Shown here in pieces: positions 42,001 to 54,000 of a stretch of DNA of 64,000 nt. The translations under genes were made by a program, and so were the position numbers. Under the pieces are notes generated by a model, which saw nothing but the letters and a program-made list of their open reading frames with translations, did no database searches and was not told where the DNA came from. The stretch comes from Temnopleurus reevesii (taxonomy: Eukaryota > Echinodermata > Echinoidea > Temnopleuroida > Temnopleuridae): the NCBI GenBank assembly GCA_036244855.1, contig BQKZ01000586.1:82408-146407 (forward strand). Reading direction: 5' to 3'. Numbering within the stretch: the first letter of the stretch is position 1; each line of letters begins with the position of its first letter.

Positions 42001-45000
42001 CTGCATGCAATGAGAGAGAGTTAAGTATTCAGGCCAGGCCTCCAACAACGTGGGAAGGGGTAGAGATCTTCAGAGGCCCAAGATGAATACCAAAACTGAA
42101 TTTTAAAGACATTTCACGTCATATATATCACCATAAATGGACTGAATGATGAACCCCCATAGGCATGATATCTTAGAATCTTGTTTCTATAATAAATAAG
42201 GATGTTATCCATCAATTATCATGATTTTTTAATATTAATAATATTGCTGATGTTTACAGTGCAGCAAGAAGCAAAACATATTTCAGAAAAAAAAAAGATT
42301 GATTCAATCATTAGATTAAAAAAAGCTTTCTAAGAGAAATGTATTTGTATATTTCCGCCACATGAGGAATAAAGCAAAGTATACTTGATCTACACATCCA
42401 CAAATAACTCAATGATTGCAGTTTTCCTTGCTCTTACTCCCTATAATCACATTCACCCTTATCAGCAACCTACAATCAATTCATAACGCAGCTAGCCATA
42501 TCTAGTAATTCCCATCTAATTTTTTAGTTTTTCATCTTAGTAACAGGGATCGGAAGCTTTCAATTTGATGGTAGGCTGTAGCTGATAATGCAATCAGTGC
42601 GACCACCTCGTCGTAGTTTCACGCTCTTTGCATCGCTCTGAACCGTTTCTCAGTCAAGGTTGTGTACGTTCAGTCACATGCTTTCTCCTGAGGAAATTGG
42701 TTGAAGAGCCTGTTTAGAATGCCTTTGGTGCATTTTCAGGACCTGCTTGCTTTGCAAGTTACCTTAAAGTAACTAATCAATTATTCTAGCAACATGAGCA
42801 TCATACTCTGATCTCATTTGCTGAACAACTTTCTACAGTGACCTGGTACTGTTCCATCGAGTCATTCTTGATTTAAACATGATTTAAAGGTTAAACAGCA
42901 TTTTTTTTTTAAATGACTTAGTGGGTGATGCTGCTGCTCTAGATCATGATCCAGCAATTTAAGAAATTCATTTATAACCAGCAGAATATCTTAATTAACC
43001 ACCCCCTGATCTATTGCTATAAGTCCTCGGCAGCTACTTGAAGGGTCGAATAGTATTGTCCAATGGATAATGCTGCATCATAGGAGGGGTGTGATCGAAG
43101 TTCTCATTGAATCTAACTTGTTGTGCCAAAACATATAAGCAATAGAGTAGACTTCCGATACAAGGAAGGATGCTGATTTAGTTGATTGAAGGGGGTTTAA
43201 TAAATCTCAGAATGACTTGCAATAAGATTGTGCGGAACACCTTTCAGGTGAAGTGCAGGCAAAGTGAATACTATCTGGTCTGTATCGAGCCAGAAAGATG
43301 TTTATCCATCTAATGAAACAAAGAACTAGCATCCTTATGGCTCTCACTGATATCAAGTCCATCAGCATCCATTACAGTGGTGTAGGTGTGAGTTTATAAT
43401 TAAATGAAAGCTTCAATAGTGGAATGCACTTGATTACTGGTTTATCCATCAAGTCATGCATGAAAACTCTACGGCTCGACTCCGAATTATCGGGTAGCTA
43501 TATGTCATTGTGTGACCTCTGACACGAGCTGTCATCGAACCTCTGGGGGCTGATTTACCCAACAAGCCCCTTCCTCAATCCCCTTCCTCTAACGTTCCCA
43601 ACTGTTCCCCAGCTTTAGGGGAGCCAGGGAGGGTTACTATGGGTATTGAAGAAAACCTACGCTTAGTGGTTGCCATGGAATTCTGATAGCAAGATTCCTG
43701 ATTTGATAACATCATCAGCAATAGCGGTTTGATTAGGTTTGACAGATTAGGAAATTAATCGATGCTACGGTGTCAGAAATGTACAGAGTGCAAAATTATA
43801 TGAATAACTGAAATTGACTAGCGTAATCCGTAGATTTACTCAAATGGGACCCTCGAGCATGTAACCAGGGTGAAATGAATTCATCTCATTCAAACCATAG
43901 TCTTAGTTACGACGGTAGATTGTGAAATGAAAATAAAGCATGTATCTTGAATTTTGTTTTGTTTTTGTTTGCTTTTATAGGATTCCAGTCTACAAACGTA
44001 TGATGAATATGATGGGACGTTTATCAGCCCCTTCAATCCCAAGCAAGAAGGAACAGCACTCTTTGCAGGTGAGAAATCATTTCTTATCACTGACATACGC
44101 TTCTTTACTTATTTTGCTTTAATAGAGAGAAAACGGTGAACAGAATAATGAAATTTCTATCAATATATTGAAATAACTGTAGCAATAGATTCTGCAATTT
44201 GAATCTGATTTTTCAGAAGTCATTATTTCTTTTATTCCTCTCAATTCAACTTGTTTCTTCAATTTTTTTGTCAGTTATTCAATGTTTTTGCCTCACACTG
44301 TGTCATGTATGAATTTTGTTGTGAATGTCTAGTGAATTTAATATAGTATTTATATTCCATTTTCTTCTTTATTCCCCAATATCAGATGGTAACCTGTACA
44401 CAGGCACTGCCAGGGATTACACTGCCCGAGATTCAGTCATCTTTAGATCACATGGTCAAAATGATGCTGTACTTCGCACCAAAGCCATGGATGCTAAATG
44501 GCTTAAAAGTAAGTTCTTGAAAAGCCTCCATATATTTTTGTTTTAATATACGGCTTTAGCTTTCTCTCCCAATCCCTTTTTGTATATATGTTTAAATGTG
44601 GAAAACAATCAGTAGTACACTGTGTAGGAGTATGCACACTGTTGTGAACAATGCTATGTGCATTGGCAATGACATCCCTCAAGTCTCCAAAAAGCAAATA
44701 TCGTGTGGCAGCTATTTGTTCATGTGCATCGACTGCTCGTAACTTGAAAACAATAGTTGAAAGGCAATATCAATCTATTGAATAGATTTGGATGTTTCAG
44801 AAAGGCATTCTGTGACAATATTGAGTTTGTTATTATTTTTTTCTTGGATATGATAAATTACATTTTGGGGGCTAAGGTAAGATTTTGAGTAAACATCCTG
44901 TTTATTGGTTCCATGGTACTATTTTATATTGACTGAATATTATTTGCTTGCAAAGGAGCATTTCGGAGTAAGGGGGACAAATCAAAAAATTATATTATTT

Positions 45001-48000
45001 TTCATTATCCTGGTGTATCATTCTCTCATATTCCATGAATGCTTTAAAGGAATGAATCATTAACCATCATCCATTTGCTTTTGAGAACATTAGAATGTGA
45101 ATGAAAGTTTTGATATAGTCAATCCAGCGTTTTCTCTGTTTTGTGTTTTTGAACGCTTTAAACAAAATTTTCTGAAGCTTTTTCTTCCTCCCACAGTTCC
45201 TGCCTTTGTGAAATCTTTTGATGTTGGAGACTGGGTAATGTTCTTCTTCAGAGAGGTAGCAGTGGAATACACAACAGAAGATGTAAGAAATATGATTATT
45301 CCCACAATATTAACCCATTGACTACTGAATTCTGACAATTCCCATACACTTTGTACAGGAATAACCCAGTTCCAGTAGTCAATGGGTTAATGTTAATCAT
45401 TCAAATCAATATGAAATAGACTACAGTGAAATATCAACCTTGGCAATCATTACAAGCATATGTTACCTTTGATATATGGGATAGCTTCACAACAGACACC
45501 CAAAGAAATAACATCAACAACAAAACGAACAAGCCAAATCATTTAAACACATAACCATAACCAGGCCTAATGATAACCTTGTAGTTTATGATCTTAATTG
45601 TATATGATAGTCTTGAGGGTCCAACCGATCATCTGTACGTGATTGACATTTACAGATATATATATTAATTTCATTTTGTTTGCTCTTAAGTGTTCATACA
45701 GTTTAGTAACGAGCAGAGGTCTTGACCGAAAGTACAAGTACATCACAAATAACCTGTAGACCTCATAAATCCTAGCTTGCTATATGATCCATGATAACAC
45801 CATACCTGTACATATCATCTTACCTTGATGCTCCATTGATCATAAAGTTAAAACTGTCTCAAATTGCAGTGATAAATACAAAAGTTTTAAAGAGCAGGCT
45901 ATTTGATAGTCCCCTAAAGTAGAATTACAGCTGCCTAGATCAGTTGATGTGACGTAAACCAGTCTGTAATTCTAGATTTTCAGGAGAAATTTATCTCTCT
46001 TTTTCATGTTTGTGAATATTGATTAATTGAATTATTTTTTTTTAAGTTTCATTATTTTGAACAGCTTTCTTGTTATGAAATTTGAAAATTTACAACTGTT
46101 TATTTCATTGCCACTGTTATTTGTTTGTTTGTTATGAGAAACAAAGCCATCTTTGTAGTTAATATGTTTGTTGAAATAAGTTTGAATTTGGCTCACACAA
46201 TGTATGTTATTGTTGTACGGAGTTAAGTAAACAGTTAAGGAGTTAATACAACATTCTTTCATGCGCTCACTATTACCGCACCAAAGTATCATCGCGATAC
46301 CTTCGGCGATCCATAGATCCTTGAAATATGTGCTAATTTGTTTTCTTAATGTATATTATTATTTTGCTTACTCAAGCAAACTGTTTAGGCATGATACAAC
46401 ATTCTCTCATGCACTTGCTTATTACCACACCAGAGTACCCTAATGATGCCTTCGCAATCAGTTGACACTGTACGGTACTACTGCACTCGTTTCCCACATG
46501 CCTCACTAACTCAATATATTAGTAGAGAATTCTGATTACTCACGCTACATTCCCCCCTCTCTCTCTCTCTCTCTCTCTTTCTACACTAAATGTTTGTGCA
46601 CACAGTTCATTACGAAGGGCAATTCATTACCAGTGTCAAAAGAATAGCCGTAGCCAAGAAAATGCCAAATCATAATTGCACCTTGCATGCCACCCGCATT
46701 CTTCCGACGTGATAGTTGCGATAAACAATTATTTTCAAGGTGTTTGATAGAGGTTAACCTGTTTTTAGTTCAAAAGTGTCAAAGAGTAATAAATGTTTCA
46801 CACAGCAAAAACGTGTATTGCCCCATTGTGGGTAGATTGAAACAAAAGAATTTCTTTCTATATATCCCACAACAACTTAATTCAATACCTTTAACTTGTC
46901 GGTTCCTACTATTGGCAAAGTTTTTAATTGCATCGCTCGAACACTCCGATTGTCAAAGGGTCTTGACACTGGGCTAGTTGCCCAAAGGTAGTTGGTTCAA
47001 ATACAGCCTAGGAGCATGGATTTTTTTCTCACAGCCTCAGGGCACTGCATCACACAACCGAAGCAATTTTCATTGTGTTATGGGTCCTGGGGAAAGGAAT
47101 GAATGTCTTTGCACCTATAATGCAAGAATTTTCTACTTCTTCTTCTCTTTCAGGCCGTCTACTCTCGAGTTGCGAAGGTTTGTAAAGATGACCAAGGAGA
47201 AGAGTGGATATCCGCTGGTCAGTGGACAACCTTCCAGAAGATTCGCCTAAACTGCTCTTTCCCCGGAGCTTTCCCGTTTTACTTCAATTACCTCCGTAAG
47301 TTTCTTCCTCTTCCTCTCCCCGTCTCATTTTTTCTTGATTTCTCCTCATATTCACTCTCCTCTCTTTCTGTTCATTTATATTCCCTCTTCCATCTCTATT
47401 TACCTTTTCTCTTTGCAGGTTTTGTCTTTCTATATATCTATCATTTCTGTTTAATAACTCTTTTTAACCTACTTTTTAAACCTACTTGTGCCTATCTTAT
47501 GCTCATCACCCCTTCTCTTTCCTTCTATTTTTCTCTGGTCTTCAAAACCAAAATCTGCCTGTTTCCTGTTATAGATCTGAATAGACTGAAATTGTTTCCT
47601 GTCCCAAAGCTCCATCTCTTGACAGGAAATAGTTTTTTTCTTATTTTGTTCCTAATTCCTTTTATTAAGTCTTCTTGACTGCAGTTTAATGCAGTGAACT
47701 TGACATTGAAATATTACTTTGAATATGGCATGACATTAGAAGGACTTCCATATTTCAAACTCCTCTGAATATGAGTGCAAAGTGTGTTCATTTGTCAGCA
47801 CCAATATCCCTACAGGTCTGTCATCAAGCGAAACCTGTCGAAGAACTTCTGCAAAGCTCATCAAAGTTTGGAAAAGCAATCATTTCTTGTTCCCTCCTGA
47901 ATTCAGGACACTTTCACTCTCATATTTGTCATGCAATTTAATCAACTTCGTGCTGCATAATTGAAAATGTGGCATAAGAACTGGTAATTGAATTTTAAGT

Positions 48001-51000
48001 CCAATTTTCAACAAAAGATTCTTAATTGAAATCCGATTTCGAGCTCATATTGTAGTGATTGATTACTGCAGTCGATAACTATTGTTTATTGCGTGTATTT
48101 CAGCTTATCATCAGCGGAACTAATTTTCTTTTATTGCTGCAATTTCTTATCGCCTATATCAAGCCAGGTACTTGACTCGATGAGCTCAATTTATTTCAAG
48201 TGTTAAAAATTATGAGGAAAGAGTTTTTCTGCTAATTACATCTTCCAGTAATAATGCTGGCTGTATGCTGTTTTATAATGAACGTAATCTTCTATATGGA
48301 ATAAGTTTGCTGTAAGCTAAATTATATTTATTCACTTATATTAACAATCACATCAAGACAATGTACAATCATCAGTATTAAAGCCATGGTCAAAATTTGA
48401 TCAAAAACCTTCTGATCAAGACTTAAAACAACTATTTTAGAATACTTTATGATAATTTGTTATCCATATAACCAAATATCTTGAATTTTTACCAAATAAT
48501 CCCATGAAAGTTAATCATTTTTTTTTTAAATTATCTTCGTACAGAGGATGTACACATGGTAGAAACAGAAAACGATACACTTTTCTATGGTGTATTCACA
48601 ACAGGAAGGTGAGTTTTATTAATTTTTTTGATTAAAAATTTCCCTTCTTAAGTTGGAATGTTGAGTAGAATTTTATGCAACACAGCCCTGGGATATAATG
48701 GCAGTATGAACTTTTGTAACTAAATGGTGAGATATAACAAGTGATTAATTGGTAATGATTTATTTTAACAGAATGATAATGGATTGAAAGAGGTTCATAA
48801 TGATGAATAATAATGGATGAGTATTGCTCAGTTGTCCCATGATGTGCAAACTTAAAACATAGGTAATGACATCTCGCCTGATGTGTGTAGTAATAGGTTC
48901 TAAAATTCCATACAACTTTGTCTAAATTTACGAATGTGTTCTATTCCAATAGGCATGAGATTCCAGGTTCAGCGGTATGCGTCTTCAGTTTAAAAACAAT
49001 CGAGACCATTATGAACGAGGGGGAGTTTAAAGAGCAACAGGGCGGAGCTTGGTACGGTGCTTCACCAGACCCTACAATGGCAAGACCAGGATTGGTGAGT
49101 TAAAATTATTTTGGATAATGTAGGGGTGTATCTCTTTTTAAACCTAATTAGTTAAATCTCTTCAATGGAATAAAAATAAGTGAGAGTAGGACTGGGCATG
49201 ATATGGTTCTCGTATGGAGATTTTATATTTTATTAATAGAGTTGTAATAATTTTTGGTACAGGCTACGTTTAGATTGAAATCAGATGTTTCGGTTTCAGT
49301 TGCACATGCCAAACAAGTTGGATTATCTGTCAAAAGAATAATAATGGTCATTAATCTATTTCCTTTTGAGAACCTGTACTGTTTTGACAGTAATTATTTT
49401 TGCTGTTAATGAAGTTTGGTTAATGGAATTATGTTCCTTTTCTCCACTTTTGCAGTGTCATATGGATTTTAACATCAAGCAGATAGACTGGATAGCATCT
49501 CATCCTCTTATGCATGAATCGGTTCCAAATAATAAAAACCCTATGCCTATATTTGACATCACGAGGGCAGACTACAGACTGACGCAGATCATTGTCCATC
49601 AGCACAGAGCAGTGGATGGAGACTACCAAGTTTTATTCCTTGGGACAGGTAAGAAATCCATCAAGTTTTACTGATTCACTGAAGAGAACTGATTATCATA
49701 TAGACCTTAGTATTTGAAAAATGATGAATACAATAATTTGATTTCTCTCTCTGGAACTGGTTAGAAATCAAACCATTTTACAAACAAGTTATAAAATTCA
49801 CATCACAAAAATGAGAGTAATTATTTATCTTGCGGACCTTTGGTCAATGATCGATATGAAAATAGATTAAATCTAATTCGTTCTTTGTACTTGATTGATC
49901 CATGGTATCTCTAAAGTTTGTAAGTGCATGAAATGAAGGAACCTCTTTCTATAAAAATATCAGTTACTGTTAAAGCTAAAATAAATGATGATTTGATACA
50001 TAATCATCTATGTAATGAAATTTAGTTTCTGTTATTGATTTATTATTACATTTTTTACTTTTTAACAAAGATGGAATGTGTCTTTTCTGCTAAAAACAAG
50101 TACTTTATGTAAATTTCTAAACTGAAACACATTGCATCACATGACATGAAATAGGATATACACTACTGTTTTGTCTGTATACCTGAACATTAACAGCCGA
50201 CAGTTGTGAAATGTTGCTAACATAACAAACATCCAGCAAGTGAAACTAAATCCAACATTCTCCCAATTCTCCCCCTCCTTACTCTTTAGATGATGGAAAA
50301 GTACTGAAGGTTGTACTTGTCGAGTCTGAAGGGGGCGCTATTCACACAAAACTCCTGGAGGAGATCAGTTTACATCCCGAGGATAGCTGTGAGAGGGTCG
50401 TCAATATGGAGGTGGTGAATAACTTTGAAGGAAAAGAGGTTCTTATTGTAAATACAAATAGCTCCATATTGGAGGTCCCTCTTCAAAGATGTATAAACTA
50501 CACAAATGATTGGTGAGTCAATAATTGTCATCGCTATTTCCACATTTTTGTTACTGTTTGCCTTTCTTGTTATGGATGGTAGATCCAGACTAAGAATGTT
50601 TTGTTGCCCATTTGGTTTGTACGTTGAATGTTTAAAAAAAAAGAAGATAAATTGATACAGACACTTACATAAATGGATGTGTTACTGTACACAATTATGT
50701 AGATTCATTTAGAGCAAAAATTGCAGCCAAAATAAATTATATATGAAGAGTATGAATATAGTGATAAACCAAAATATGATTCATTTTCATGATAGGAACA
50801 TCTCATTAAAGTAATATACACACTCTTGAATATTGATTTATGGAATTGTGCTTCTTTCTGGATTGCATTGGAGGAGTATACAGTGATATACGTCTTTATC
50901 AAGTTTTCTGCATTACAAGAGTGATAACTTTGTTTAATTTTCTTGTCATTTTTATTCCTTTGCGTTTCAGCACCTGTATGCAAGATCCATACTGTGTTTG

Positions 51001-54000
51001 GAATAGTATAACAGATCAGTGTTACGAATTTACTGGGATAAATGCTTTGTAAGTATTACTTTGTCTTATTTCTAGGAACTGTTATACATAACCTTAGCAA
51101 ATAAGGATTATTATAATGATTAAAAGATAGCTAAGCTGTTTTACAGATATTTGTTTATAGCAATATATGTGAAAATTTGAAAAATGGTTGATACTCACAT
51201 TCTGTCAATTTTCTGTTTTTATGTTGTGATTGGGTGTATTATGATTTTGCTTCTTGTTTTTTGTAAAAAAAAAAAAAAAGAAAAGAAGAAGAAGAAGTTG
51301 GTCATTGATTTGTCTTTAGGAAATTGTTATTATGTCAGATAACACACCTTTAAGATTTTCAAATGTAATTCAACTTGGCAACTCATGAACCTGATATTTT
51401 GAAAGCTAATTAGATAACTTATAATAAGAAATACAGGTTACACATTCTTCTCTCCTTTACCGGTTGTATCTAAAGCCAGATTAAAAATATCGTCAGTGGG
51501 TTGATTGTTTATTTGTTTTGTTCTATTTACAGTGATGAGCAAGATGTAAGGAATATGCAAGAATGTCCAGATGGTAAGTTGATAGTACCTTTTCCAATCT
51601 TCACATCTTGGACAAGTACTGTCTCATATTCTTATGCATTTCATTATCTTGGTCAATATTCGTAAACTGAGTAATTGGAGGTGATGGTGAAGAAGGACCT
51701 AAGTCCAATTAACCCTGAACCAGCCACTTGCTCTTAGATGGGCAACAGACATGCTGCAAATTAGTGGGCAATTGGAGTCATGTCCCTCTTCCACCAAAGC
51801 CATCTATTTTTTGTACTTGTGTTCTTGATATGTCTGTATAATGTTATTACATGTAGGAAGTAAATTAGATTGGTAATCTATGCATTTTGTTGTAAGAATT
51901 CTTGGGAATGAATTGCATTTAGACCTTGAATCGTGATGTATGTCTATTATGTAGGGTTACTTACTTATGCAGGATGGTATACTACAGCAAACTAATTCTG
52001 ATTCTCATGTATAATCTATAATTTCATGCCTCATGCTATGAAAAAAATATGATATATATTTAATGATAATGATCATGCTCTCTAAAGGTCAAAAATGCTA
52101 TCATAATTAACAATGTAACATGCCTATGCTATCAGCTCGAACTTTATATATCAAAATGATACACTCACACACAAAATACTGCATAATCCACTTACATATC
52201 AAGCATGCTCTCGCAATGTAGATTTCTACATTTTCTCTGAAGAAATTGATAATTAATGTCACTTTCTGAGGAAATCATAAATAACATTCATTCTTTGTCA
52301 TTATTGATCATACTACATGTTGAATGTCAACTTTCCATCATGCATGCCATCATATTATGTAATAATCAAGTTTCTCATTCTTATATTATTCAATTAAGAT
52401 CATTGATATCTCATCTTTCTTTATTTCCTTCTACATTTTAAAGAATAAAAATGGTATTCACACCCCTCTCTTTCTAGTCACTATGCATCGGTGCATGGGA
52501 GTTGTATCTGAACAATGTTACCTCAAAGTCCTAAAAACTTTTTATGAATTAGCAAACAATTTCTTTACTTAGAAAATATTCATATTTTTAAGAGGATTTT
52601 ATTTTCATTTTCTTTTGTTCTGGATATGTCTAACAGACATGGAAAAAAAATCCATTTACTCTGCACTCTTATTTATTATTTTCATCATTAAACATACCCA
52701 TCTTCAACTTTATAATCACATACAGAATGCTTTGAGAATGAATGCCTCCCAGTATTTTATGCTTGTTTAGTATCTTGCTTGCACTTTTTCGTTGCATCAT
52801 GAATCAATCAAAACTTTTGAACTTATTCATATTGTTCTATCCCTCTTATCACTCTGTTTTGATTTAATGATTTTTTTCCCACTTTGATAACTCATTTTTC
52901 CTTGGATATGCTTCTTCATTTCGGCAACAGAGGAATTATGTAAGGAGTGATAATAAAACATATACATTTTGTTTCTTTTGTTCATCAACCTCTTTGATGG
53001 AGGATTGCAATCAATTTATTTCTCTTAATACTTTATTTACCAAGCGGAAAAATCATTTGTTTGATTTCTTTTAATTTATTGATCACAGAACTAATCTCTC
53101 ACCACCTCCATGTACTAATGATTTTCTCACCATCTTTTACAGTGAAATAACTAACCATCTAACCCATTTTGTTTATGATGTATTTCCACCCATAACATGT
53201 TCCTTCTTTTGCAAGCATCACACACTGATTCACAGGATTATATGAATACTTGGTAATATGTTTTTCTGTCTTAGTCATATTTTGTTGGCAAGAATAAAAT
53301 GGGAAAAAAGAAACATTTGCAGAATGATAGGATAGAGTTTGTTTTAGAAATGCATTAATTATTTGTGTCATGTTAAGCTTCTCTTATTAGACACTAGAAT
53401 TCTGACATCAATTGTCAAATTATTTCATTCTACCCATTTTATTCTTGCCTATTTAGATTTGATCTTTCAAATTTGTATGGGATTATAATGCTAATAAGTT
53501 GTACAATTAATTTTAACCTTGCTTATTACTATAATCATGCCTCTGCTGTATTCATTTTCTTGAGAAGTTTCTGTTTTCTTTCTGTTCAACCTTTTTCAGT
53601 GTGCAACTACACACATAGTGTGTATTTGCTCACATTTTTATTATTTCCTTTTAATTTCTATCAATTCTATTTTCACATCCTCATCATACACTTGATCTTA
53701 CTTTCTTAGTTTTCTTCTTTTTCTCGCTTTTCCTCTTGTTCTCCTGTATAATTTTATTCTAGTTGTCTCATTCTTTGAAAAAGACCATATGATGTATATT
53801 GGCTACTTCTTTTCTCTCTACTCTCCTTTCAACCATCATTATTCTTCAGTTCTTCCTCTTCAAATTCCGCCAACCTCTGAACCTCGAACCTCACCTGAGG
53901 TGGCGCCTGCTGCTTTTAAGAGTGAAATAGAATTGGGCTGTGAAGGTACCAGTTTCATGTCAATGTCACCTTGTCGGTGCCATGTCAATGTCACCTTGTG

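Larger units (their letters stand above)
45391..47153 (+). other. Rest of semaphorin intron 6
   Basis: This noncoding stretch holds a diverged direct duplication (46226-46310 and 46375-46459) and a CT dinucleotide run near 46555-46580, listed separately. I see no gene in it. The acceptor of exon 7 follows a strong pyrimidine run, ttctctttcag. Confidence 0.8.

Noticed and set aside
52726..52769. Cys-rich open segment (ECFENECLPVFYACL) after a cacatacag acceptor
   Set aside because: The only donors give 26 or 44 bases, which shift out of the phase-1 frame needed by exon 14; no in-frame junction is possible.
53599..53616. 18-nt segment after ttttttcag-type acceptor in intron 13
   Set aside because: The acceptor looks good, but the donor (gtgtgt) is poor and nothing else supports an exon.
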